DNA of 33,244 bases, taken from positions 1 to 33,244 of the forward strand of contig JAUCBJ010004230.1 of assembly GCA_032718475.1 (NCBI GenBank), written 5' to 3'. The position numbers were made by a program, and so were the translations under genes. This stretch comes from Nemertoderma westbladi. Taxonomy: Eukaryota > Xenacoelomorpha > Nemertodermatida > Nemertodermatidae. Shown piece after piece: positions 9,065-18,500 of the stretch. The first letter of the stretch is position 1. Every line of letters starts with the position of its first letter. The notes beneath the pieces were generated by a model, which saw only the letters and a program-made list of their open reading frames with translations, searched no databases and was not told the origin of the DNA.

Positions 9065-10189
9065 ACTAAAAAATAGAATACATTGCATTTTACTGTTATA
9101 ATTACTGTATTGAATAAAATAATTAATTGATTGTTTATTAAACCGTGCTAAGCACGTTGAACTGGAGCTCTAACAATTCCCCACTAGCGGCAGACAGGAA
9201 CTGTAAAAGTCTCTGTAGAATTTCTAATTAAGCAATGCTCTTAGGTAACTACTACTAAATTTCAGATGAATCTGATCGTTGGTTCTATAATTACAGCTAT
9301 TTTTACGTTTCTGTTAATTCGCCCCCTAGCGGCAGACCGGGGAACTGTAGAAGTCTGTCTGTGTGTAGAATTTCTAAATTTTTTTAAGACTACAAGTGTA
9401 CCAAGTTTGGTTCCATTTCATCCTTGATTGACCGACTTATTAGCGTTCAAACATTCCTGCCACGAATAAAAGCTGCAGGAACTCGAGCGATAATTAATTT
9501 ATTTATTATTAAATACTGTTTCAATTAAATTCTTTACGAAAATCTAGTCATCTTCTTTTAAATATGGACCCTGCATTCATGGAAAATATAATATTTGATA
9601 ATTCATCAGTCACCAGTCAGCCTACGCTAATTTCACAGCAAAGTCCTTGTCATGCATTGTGGTCAGGAGAATATCTGAATTTGTGGATAAGAAAGTTTGC
9701 CAGAAAGCCTTTCTGTTTCAGAATAACTAAACTTTACTGCTAATTTCTGTGACTGACGGAATATCCAGCACTAGTGAGCAAATCATTTGTTTCCGTAAGA
9801 TGGCTTACTGAAATCCAATAATTATTTTTGTGAAATGGTTTACTGCAGTGGTGCTTCCAAAATATGCATGCATTTTGCATGGTAATGTATACCATAATAT
9901 TTTTAAATTACTTTTAAAAACGTAAATTATTAGGATAATTATGTTATCAATTTTCAGCAGACTTTACATCCCAGTATTTTTTCTATGCGATCAAATATTT
10001 ACTCATCCATACCCATTTCCTACACTTTAGATACCATACTTTTAGGATATGGAAACCATTTTTGGTGATGGGGATGTTAATTTTTTGATGTGAAGTGTGA
10101 CCATTTTTCAATAATCGCCCGATGGGCTTGATCTCTCAAACCAAAACTTCCTCTGCGGGGTTTGCGCGGCAGTAAAGATTGAAAGTCTG
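9065..10189. other. Non-coding stretch with a separated direct repeat
   Basis: No gene is supported. Two related segments, about 9178-9230 and 9323-9382, share ctagcggcagac, aactgta.aagtct and gtagaatttctaa, so they are diverged copies of one unit ~145 bp apart. The rest is AT-rich and featureless to my reading. Confidence 0.5.
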
Positions 10190-10597
10190 GAAGCTGGCAT
10201 CCCTAGGTATTATTATTATAAAGAGCGTCAGCCTGCGTTTAATAAATATATTTTAATACAAAACAGGTCGAACGCAAAGAGGCTTATAATGAAGACGAGT
10301 ACTGCATTGATTATATTCCTATAAAGCACCTGGCTTTGCATATTGAACGTGCGTTTGGAAATAAGTTCGTGCTACCCTTCCGTGGGTGGTAGATGTCGCG
10401 GTTATGTATTGGTGGGTGGGAAGGGAGGGGGGGGGGGTGCAGATTAAAAGGGGTGAACACGTACTGTCCCCCTTTCTTTGATTAATTGGTGGTGTTGGTT
10501 AATCTCTCATAACCTGATTTTGTGATACAGTCGCACAATTTTAATTTGTATCTCATAACTGGGCCTCGTGCTGCGCGAAGGCCCCACGAACGTGTCG
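10190..10597. repeat. Dispersed ~400-bp repeat R, copy 1
   Basis: Begins with gcatccctaggtattatta and includes a tataatgaagacgagtactg block, gctttgcatattgaacgtg, ctacccttccgtgggtggta, a G-rich run and acacgtactgtcccccttt. It ends with the GC-rich gggcctcgtgctgcgcgaag. A near-complete second copy lies at 11706-12105 and a partial one at 11570-11705, all in the same orientation. Confidence 0.8.
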
Positions 10598-10738
10598 TTC
10601 TGTCGTTCTGTCGTGTTCAATTTTAAACGTTAATAACTCGGCTAATCTTTGATGAAATCTATCCAAACTTGGTACACATGTTGTTTGGCAAAAGTTTAGA
10701 AATTTTCCAAGTAGAATTTCCGTGTGGCCTTCGAGAAG
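10566..10738. mobile_element. Short TIR element A, copy 2
   Basis: The left end gctgcgcgaaggccccacga and the right end tccgtgtggccttcgagaagc are imperfect inverted repeats. Between them are two GTCGTTCT units and the same inner blocks as copy 1 (taactcggctaatc, cttggtacacatgttgtttg, aaattttccaagtagaattt). The left end overlaps the last bases of repeat R copy 1. It is about 170 bp long and has no ORF, fitting a MITE. Confidence 0.65.
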
Positions 10739-11569
10739 CTAAGATAATAGCAGTTAATTAGTTAATTAAGTTATTACGGTAAAAACACCATTTTCAACCT
10801 GCCTTTTAAAGGAAATTAATTGTTTTACAGTAAAAGATTTAAATAATTATAATTAAAAATTATACAGATGTAATCCCCATACGCCATTCTATTATAGTTT
10901 TTAATTAGTTCAAGTGATTTGCTTTAATAATTGTGTTTTTAATTGATCTAAAGTACTTAAAACGGCAAAAAAAATTTATTCTCATTAAATACTGCTCATT
11001 TATTGGCCAACATGCTGGTACATAGATGGGATGTGTGTGTCATTCCCAGTTGCTGGGAATGATTATTGGTCAAGTCTCTGCTGCTGGCTGGGAGTTGTTG
11101 CTAAGACTAACCAGAGAGGAATAGTAATAGACAACCAGTATTGCTATTCCAGCCCAGACAGCATTCTTTAAATTCACTATAAATGTTGTATTGCTATCTC
11201 AGGTGAATGACAGATATCATAACATAAATACTATCCATGGCATGGCTGTTGTGTAGGCTTCTGAAATAGTTTATTCCACAATGTATATGTCTGGTTATTT
11301 TTTAATTGAATTTTTGCAAAGTAGTAAAATTAATGTTCTTAAAAATAATATTATTATTTTATATGTAACCTAGGAAATTAGCTACATTTTTTCGCTGCAG
11401 CTTTAAGAGTGTACATTAATTTAATATTATTTCAATACCCATATTACTACATAGGCATAAGATGCGTTGGCGTTGTATCACACATCTCCACATATCACAC
11501 ATATCCACATAGATGTATCAACAGTTACTCGCACAGTTTCGAAACTTCGCATATAGTTATAACTGTATA
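10739..11569. other. AT-rich non-coding stretch with a small hairpin
   Basis: No gene is supported. A perfect 9-bp stem with a 3-base loop, cattcccagttgctgggaat(g), lies at 11041-11061. Otherwise the sequence is AT-rich. Confidence 0.5.
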
Positions 11570-11705
11570 AAGATCGTCAGTCTGCGTTTAGGAAAAATAT
11601 TTTATAACAAAACAGGACAAGCGACGAGCGCAACGAGGCATATAATGAAGACGAGTACTGCGTTGACTAAATTATTATATAAACCACCTGGCTTCACATA
11701 TTGAT
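11570..11705. repeat. Repeat R, partial diverged copy 2
   Basis: Shares gatcgtcagtctgcgttta, aaaacaggac..gcg, tataatgaagacgagtactg and ccacctggctt with copies 1 and 3, then stops at the start of copy 3. Only about the first third of the repeat is present. Confidence 0.7.
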
Positions 11706-12105
11706 CGCATCCCTAGTTATTATTATTATAAAGAACGTCCTAGCCTGCGTTTAAGAAATATATTTAAATACAAAACAGGACGAACGCAACGAGGCTTATA
11801 ATGAATACGAGTACTGCGTTTATTATATTCCTATAAACCATCTGGCTTTGCATATTGAACGTGCGATTGGAAATAAGTTCGTGCTACCCTTCCGTGGGTG
11901 GTAGATGTCGCGGTTATTTATTGGTGGTTGGGAAGGGTGGGGGGGGGGGGGGATTAAAAGGGGTGAACACGTACTGTCCCCCTTTCTTTGATTGATTGGT
12001 GGTGTGGGTAAATTTCTCAAAACCTGATTTTGTGATACAGTCGCTCAATTTTAATTTGTATCTCATAACTGGGCCTCGTGCTGCGCGAAGGCCCCACGAA
12101 CGTGT
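11706..12105. repeat. Repeat R, near-complete copy 3
   Basis: Matches copy 1 over its full length with scattered substitutions. It includes the G-rich run (about 11938-11952), acacgtactgtcccccttt and the terminal gggcctcgtgctgcgcgaag. Only the left terminus of element A follows before the sequence diverges. Confidence 0.8.
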
Positions 12106-12204
12106 AGCTATGTGCACATGGAAGGAGAGATTTTCACAATCTGTGACTGCTACCGTAGGACCGTGTGGCTGCCAATTTCGTATTTATACATAGTATCTGC
12201 CGTA

Positions 12205-12315
12205 TCTGCCATATTTCGCATTACATACGCACATACACGCATGTGCATACGGCTGTACGGATACGGCAAATACATACGGATACGGATACGGAGAAAAGTT
12301 ATACCCAAATCAATG
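12205..12315. repeat. Dispersed CCGTATC-rich repeat, copy 2 (inverted)
   Basis: Reverse complement of the 4876-4964 segment: it holds GATACGG words, cacatacacgcatgtgcata and gaaaagttataccc in mirrored order. It lies about 250 bp upstream of the NUF2-like ORF. Confidence 0.65.
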
Positions 12316-12568
12316 CCTAAAGTAAAGTTTCCCAGGAGACTCTGGTTTTCTTATTTCTGTATTTTGATTTAGGTCTTACATACTTTCCGCGGTACCGGTA
12401 GGCCTACCTACCCGAGTACCGCCTACCGCTCCAATACAGTAGTACTGCAGTACAATAATTAGGCCTATTACTGTATTATATTATTTTCCACGTTTTAAAC
12501 CATTCTCCATCACCTGATCACGACTGTTGACTGTTGGACCGGTTCGATCAACAGATCAACTAAATACG
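12316..12568 (+). promoter_or_regulatory. Upstream region of the NUF2-like gene
   Basis: This is the only space for a promoter and 5'UTR between the CCGTATC repeat and the ATG. It contains TTTCCGCGG near 12384, which resembles an E2F-type site, and TTTAAA at 12494-12499. The latter resembles a CHR cell-cycle element, known to control NUF2 and other mitotic genes in vertebrates. No clear TATA box was seen. Short words like these occur by chance, so their role is inference. Confidence 0.25.
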
Positions 12569-13909
12569 ATGTCCCAGAAGCAGATAATGCGTTACGAAGA
12601 TCCTCTTTATACTCTAAACCAGTTGACGACATTGATAACGCAAATAACTGCAGTTGCCTGTGCTTCCGATGACATTGGCAATCCAACGCCTGAAAAAATA
12701 CAGAATATTTTCCGTCTATTAATGAGATCGCTAAAGTTACCAGAAGGAGGCGATAATCTGAATTTACAACCAAGTCTTCAGTCTATTTCCCACATCGAAC
12801 ACATCCAGTTGTACGATGGGGCGATACCGGTAATAGTTCTACACTCTGCCATCTCGGGTATTATGGCGGGCCGTTGCAAAGAGTATGGCGTCCAAGTGTT
12901 AGTAGAGCCCCAGAATGTGAAACCACGCGTGCGGAAGTGTCTTTCCGCTATGGTTAACTTGTGTCTCTTTCGTAACCAGTGTTATGGCGACCTCCTGAAT
13001 ATTAATCAAGAGATTGAGGTTAAATTGCAGCGGTGTAGAGAGAGAGATAACCTGCAATCCGAGGTGAACGTGATTCGACGAGACAGAGCGTTAGCTAAGG
13101 AGAACGCGGATGCTCTTAGTTTGGAGAACAACAGACTGGAGTGTGAGATCGGCAGGGTGGGTTCCAGTATCGAGGAGGCACAACATCGGATGTCGCAGTT
13201 AACCACGCAGAACATCGTAGCGGAGAAACGGGCGAACTGTCTGAAGGACGAGTTGGCCAGTAAGAAACGCGACGAGGCGCGATTGCTGGAGAAGATCATA
13301 CCCTCACTACCTCAGGCCAAATCTGATCTCGCGAAGAAACGCGAAGAGGTGGAATTCTTGCGAGAGGCGAAAAGTCTCCAGAACGACCGATTAGCGACAC
13401 ACGAGGACCACCTCACGAAGATCATGCGAGCTGGGGAGTGCGCAGAGTCGGGGTTGGCCTTGGTTAGGGGGATCTGGGAGCAATCAGAGGTGGGGAGGAA
13501 GTCCAGGGTCGAGTGCGAGCGAGTGGAGAGCGAGACGCGAGCCCAGAGAAACGATGGGTTGGCGGCGATGCGAGCCAAAATAGAGTTCGTTAGTAAGCGG
13601 ATGAAAGTGAAGAAGGATAGATTGGAGTCGATGAGATCGCAGAACAGAGCGAAGCAGAGAGCGATTGATGTTGAGTCTGAGGCTTTGGGTAAGGGTTTGG
13701 AGAAGGAGGAAGTTGAGTTGCAGGAGTTGCTTAAGGAGAAACATCGTTTGGTTACGGAGTTGAAGAGAATTGATGTAGAACAAAAAGTTAAGCAGGAAGA
13801 GTTCTTTGAGTGGGACACCGAAGTAAAGAGAAAGCATGACGAGTTGGTTGAGTCCTACAATGAGTTCGTGAAGAGGGCTTTCACATGGCTGGACGGGAAA
13901 AAAAAGTAA
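12569..13909 (+). CDS. NUF2: NUF2-like kinetochore protein, single exon
   Basis: NUF2 is a subunit of the NDC80 complex, which joins kinetochores to spindle microtubules. The ATG at 12569 gives 446 aa; upstream in-frame sequence has no ATG. Human NUF2 is 464 aa. Residues ~1-140 fit the calponin-homology-like head: NPTPEKIQNIFRLLMRSLKL (38-57) matches the family's P-x-P...IY/IF block, and KPRVRKCLSAMVNLCLFRNQ (118-137) matches its conserved 'KR..R.LSaiiNf..FRE' block. From ~145 to the end the protein is heavily charged with heptad-like Leu spacing, as expected of the NUF2 coiled coil. The ORF is intact and without introns, although vertebrate NUF2 genes have many. No poly-A tract or obvious target duplication marks it as a retrocopy. 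GC content exceeds the flanks. Identification rests on remembered family patterns; a diverged retrogene is the main alternative. Confidence 0.78.
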   Translation: MSQKQIMRYEDPLYTLNQLTTLITQITAVACASDDIGNPTPEKIQNIFRLLMRSLKLPEGGDNLNLQPSLQSISHIEHIQLYDGAIPVIVLHSAISGIMAGRCKEYGVQVLVEPQNVKPRVRKCLSAMVNLCLFRNQCYGDLLNINQEIEVKLQRCRERDNLQSEVNVIRRDRALAKENADALSLENNRLECEIGRVGSSIEEAQHRMSQLTTQNIVAEKRANCLKDELASKKRDEARLLEKIIPSLPQAKSDLAKKREEVEFLREAKSLQNDRLATHEDHLTKIMRAGECAESGLALVRGIWEQSEVGRKSRVECERVESETRAQRNDGLAAMRAKIEFVSKRMKVKKDRLESMRSQNRAKQRAIDVESEALGKGLEKEEVELQELLKEKHRLVTELKRIDVEQKVKQEEFFEWDTEVKRKHDELVESYNEFVKRAFTWLDGKKK

Positions 13910-13981
13910 TCGTGTTTGTGTGATTTGTAACTCACTGAATAATTTAGAATATTCAATGATATTCGTTAAACACCCAGTTAT

Positions 13982-14090
13982 CGTTTCTGTGTGGACGGAA
14001 AGCTGTGTACGGATTCGGAATAGTAAGAAAAGTTTTATACTTTTTTTACTATTCCGAATCCGTACACAGCTTTCTGTCCGCACAGAAACG
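13982..14090. repeat. Near-perfect long hairpin just after NUF2-like stop
   Basis: The left arm (13982-about 14028) and right arm (about 14042-14090) are inverted copies. Both hold gctgtgtacggattcggaat (or its complement) and end in cgtttctgtg. I count about two mismatches in a ~45-bp stem, with a short AT-rich loop. It begins 72 bases after the stop codon, so it could lie in the 3'UTR. It may be a tiny palindromic MITE. Confidence 0.9.
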
Positions 14091-15030
14091 AAAAACAAAG
14101 TCTGTGTGTGACAGGCACTTTTTGACTGATAGGCACTTTTTAACGCCTTGCGATATGTTTTTATGGTGTATATTATTTATATTATGCAATTAGTTAGTGC
14201 AATATTTATACTACTGTACATTACTTACCAATTAATAGTATTATAATGGATATATGGATGATACAGCCCTAATACAGGAGCATCATCGTAATATACACCT
14301 ATACAAGAGCTCGATGTTTTGAGGTTTGACGAGATACTACTTACGAGATACTTTTAAACTAAAAAATTTATCCCAAAAAATACATCTTATTGTTGTGAAA
14401 GGAACAATATAATTAATGACAAAAACAACGACATTGCCAGCTCCGATGGTTCAATTATACTTTTGAAGTAGAGATTATATCTCGGAGCTATTTTCTGACA
14501 AGATGCTAATTTGAAAAGAGCGATCCTGAATCAAATGGATTTGAAGATACTCAATTTGTTGAAGTAAGGATAGACCTACAGCATTTACCCAGCGCCAGCG
14601 GAACCCCATGCCTTTTTGAAGCTAGTTTTCGAAGCGGTCCTGATCTCGTATTCTTGCGATACACGGTTTGGCTCATCACCTGAACCTGTTTACATGGGAT
14701 TGGTAAAATAATTACCGGTACTCGATGTCTACGAAACCTTGTCCAACACAAACTTTTTTCCGTCTGGCATTAGTGACATACTGTACAAGCCGACATCAGA
14801 ACCGGTAATAATTGCAACGAAAAGGCAACAAAAACTTTATATTTTCAGATCTGCAACCCGGAGCTATGCCAACTGAACTATCGCTTTACTCGACTCGGGT
14901 AAAGAACCTACACCTACTGTAGGCCTACAGTACGCCGGAACGGGAACATCTTCACCGACAATCGAACGAGATTGGGGGTTGGAAGCCACAACGTTCCTAT
15001 CGAGCACCAATGGTGGAAAAGAATTACGAG
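14091..15030. other. Non-coding gap
   Basis: No gene is supported. It is AT-rich to about 14520 and more balanced afterwards. Short ORFs on both strands lack recognisable motifs. No clear polyadenylation signal for the NUF2-like gene was identified. Confidence 0.4.
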
Positions 15031-15034
15031 GTGT

Positions 15035-15285
15035 TCCTCTGATTGGATTGGTGTTCCTCAAGGGTCTCTATTATCTCACCAACTTTATTTTTACTCTATA
15101 TTAACGATCTCCCAAATTCTACCAAACTATTCTCTACTTCGTTACCAAACTATTTTCTACTTTCTGATAAACTTGCACCTAATAATCTAGAACTTACTAA
15201 GATATCTAACTGGCTCACTGATAATAGTCTAAACATTAAACCTAACCAATACAGAAGCTACCACACTCCATCCCATCCGTGTTAA
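15035..15285 (+). mobile_element. LINE RT relic
   Basis: A frame starting near 15050 reads GVPQGSLLS, then after a one-base shift SPTLFLLYINDLPNSTKLF, followed by NNLELTKISNWLTDNSLNI. These are the RT motif around the B domain and the segment after the catalytic site of a jockey/CR1-group LINE. The YADD segment between them has been deleted. Only ~80 codons remain. Confidence 0.75.
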
Positions 15286-15393
15286 GATTCTCCGATGCAT
15301 TACCTTATTAGATCTCAATTACACCATGGCCGACCTCATGTTGCCCTTTGCCACATTGATTTCATCTGAGGCCGCTGGATCATATTCGATCTA

Positions 15394-15517
15394 GGGGCCG
15401 TCTAAGTATGACGTCTGCACTTTTCCCCACAATGTTGACCCCCTCCCTCCCCTAAATCAGATGTCATCAGATAGGCGTTTTACCCCCCCCCCCCCCCCCC
15501 TCCCCTAAATCAGATTA
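15394..15517. mobile_element. C-rich MITE-like element, left copy
   Basis: Starts with aggggccgtctaagtatgac (terminal repeat), then gaccccctccctcccct, gatgtcatcagat, an 18-base C run (15483-15500) and tcccctaaatcagat. The same words in the same order occur at about 19170-19305 on the other side of the RTE LINE. Only the left terminal repeat is preserved here. Confidence 0.6.
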
Positions 15518-15558
15518 AAAAAAAGTTGTAATAAACTATTATATTATGACTACTAGGA

Positions 15559-18500
15559 TCGGCATGCTGCATTGCAGCTGCATTTTTAAGAATGCTGTGC
15601 CGGCTTGTCAACAAAATTGCACCGCCACAACTCCCTATCACCCATGACATTTGCTAGATCATCCGCATCTTTAAGGCCAGTGTCCTTTAAGATGCGTCTC
15701 AAGAAAGTCATGGGCTGTCCACCATGCTTATTCACTCCATGAGGCTGCCAAAGTACAAGATTATGCACTGGCTGGTCCTCACGGCGAAAGCAATGTCCTG
15801 CAAAGCGGAGGCGATTTTGTTCTAGTGTCAAGCTTGGGGGAACCAATGAGACACCTCCAATGTTATATAGTGTCTGGTTGGAGATGTGTGCATTGTACTT
15901 GACACAATGTACCCGGCGTAGCATTCTTGTGAATGTGCCATCCAGAGATTTGGTGTCCTCAGCAGTTAGAGCCCAGCATGGACTTCCGTAGAGGAGTACT
16001 GGAACTACTGCTGCTCTAAATAATCGGACCTTAAGTTTCCGATTAATTCTAGGTGACTTCCAAATCCTGGAAAGCCTATTCAAGGCTGCCCATGCCTTTC
16101 CCTTACGTATTCGAAGGTCCTCACCTGACTTCCGGATCCATGATCCCAGGTAACAGAAGTCGTCCACATGCTCAAGCATACCATCCTTTGAGCTTATGCT
16201 CATCCGATCAGAGACTTGCTGAGGACTTTCAAAGTTAACTGTCAGAATTTTGGTCTTTCTGGAGTTAATAAAAAGACCAACACTAGAAGCAGCATGTTCT
16301 AATGAGCTGAGGAGCCGCTGGGCTCCCTCTAATGATTCTGAGAGTACTCCTAAGTCATCAGCAAAGTCTAGATCAGTTAGGTACTTGGCAGGATTTCCTC
16401 GACTTCTGGAGCCAGTAGGTGGAGTTATCATCACCCCATCATCATTATGATGATCTAAGGACATGCGTAGAACATAGTCAACCACAATAATGAACAAGAA
16501 TGGTGCAAGTGTGTCTACTTGGAGGACGCCCCATAACACTTCAAATGGTTCTGTGTCACCGTCAACAGTAGACACAAATGTTGTCGAACCATCGTATACT
16601 GATCTGATTGCTGCAATAATTTCATCAGGAATCCCATATAATGAAAGTATGCTGAACATACGTGAGCGAGAGACTGAATCAAAGGCCTTGAAGAAGTCAA
16701 CAAAGATAACAGCCAGATGCCTGTCTTTCTTTTTTGATAACTCTTCAATTATCCTTCTAAGTGCCAAAATGGGCTCCATGGTCCCACGACCTTTACGGAA
16801 CCCATTCTGATTTCCACGTAGTAGTCTCTCAATGGGATCCCTGATGCGATTTAATAGAATTCTATTGTATAGTTTTGCTGCAATCGAGATCAATGAGATT
16901 CCCCGAAAAGAACCATAGAGTGTTAGGTTGCCCTTCTTTGGAACTGGCACCAACTTATTTGTTTTCATTTCTTGTGGGACTCTTGTTGTACGGTACATGT
17001 CTACTATGATGGGATAGATGAGCTTTAAACACTCAGGTATTTTAAAGACCTCAGGGGGAACACCATCTACTCCACTGGCACGATTGGTCTTAATGCTCTT
17101 TGCAGCAGCCTTCACTTCTGCAAAGGAGATATCGCCAATGGGAATATCTGGGAGTACAGACTCAGACACTTTTACTTCTATAAAGTTATCAGGCAATACC
17201 CTGTCATTATTGAGGAGCTTTTCAAAGTGGGCTTTCCAACCATTGAGGCGATCGGCTGGTGATTCAGCCTTAACCTTGGTGGTTGGTTGGCTTTTCCGCC
17301 CAGTAAGCAGATTGATCGATTTCCATGCCTGGGATGATTGCCTGCTGTCGTCAGCATCTTTGATGGCATCAACCTGTTGGTTTATTAGCTCCTGTAGATT
17401 AACAGAGTACTGCCTGTTCAGGGACCTAGATGCAGCTTTAACTGCATTCTTGGCCGCTGTAGTCCGTTTGAGTCGGGACTCTTTCTGCGCCTTATGAAGG
17501 TCATTTCGGCACTTCTGAATTTTGTTGTCAGTCCAGGGGGCCCTTTTCCTGTTTCGAGGGTATACAGGAACTGTTTCTGCAGCTGCTAACTTAACTGCTT
17601 CTGTAAAGGCAGTATAGCCCTCACAGTGATCTGCCGCCTCAGAGGCAAGAGCCTCATACCTGTTGCTCAGCTGTAGTGTGAAGCTGGATCTCACACTTGG
17701 CTGTTGCAACAGAGAGGACCAGTCATGCCGTGGCAAGGCAGATTTCGTTGTTCTGCTAGCACGCAGACTAAGTCTTACCTTGGCCACAATAAGGCGGTGA
17801 TCACTGGAGAAGGGTCGAAGTGTAAATGCATTACAGTCTTGTATAGAGCTCCTGTATTTCCTACGAAACAGAATATGGTCTATCTGGGACTTGTGACCAC
17901 TGGGTCCACTATGAGTCCATAGCTTTCCAGTTCGCTTCTTGAACTGGGTTCCAGCCGAAAACAATCCATTTCCAGAGATAAAATCCTGAAGATGGACAGA
18001 ATTTCGGTTAACACTATTGCTATAGACCCAGGGCGATGTAGGTGATTGATGCAGACTTGCATTAAAGTCTCCCAGGAATGTTAAGAATGCATGCTGATCC
18101 ACTCCATCAGTAGCTGCTTGTAGATTGTGGTAGAAATTTTCCACCTCCTCTACAGGGGCAACACTAGTTGGAGAGTAGCACACAATCAGAACCACCTTAG
18201 GAAACTTCTTAGCCAGTCTTCCAGAACATGAGAAGTGGCAACGGATGATGCGGTTAGAGATTTGGTCTATTTTGTCCAATGCTGCATGTGCAGTTGGATT
18301 CATCAATAGACCAATTCCACCATTGCCACTATCATCTGCTGACGCGAGGGCGAGTCGCCAACCACCCCCCATGTCCTTAATCAGAACCTCATCAGTCTGT
18401 CCAGTCTGCATTCGGTGCTCTTGAACACCCACTGCGCTAAGAGAAAGCTTATCTGCCAAGGCAGTCAGCTCACCTTGTCGCATTGGGGACCCGAGTGTTA

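Noticed and set aside
11823-12372. Several 65-86-aa ORFs on both strands
   Set aside because: They lie in dispersed repeat R and the CCGTATC repeat and change frame between copies.
12527-12568. N-terminal extension of the NUF2-like ORF by 14 codons
   Set aside because: The extension starts with TTG, not ATG. The first ATG in frame is at 12569.
13006-14098. Minus-strand ORFs of 97, 168 and 204 aa under NUF2
   Set aside because: Antisense shadows of the coiled-coil coding region. The Leu/Ser-rich composition is that expected from antisense of Glu/Lys-rich codons.
16053-17497. Plus-strand ORFs of 61-159 aa over the RTE element (for example 17018-17497)
   Set aside because: They are antisense to the RTE ORF, and one (17018) has the same sequence as the antisense of the deleted copy at 1.5-1.9 kb. 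No motifs of their own.
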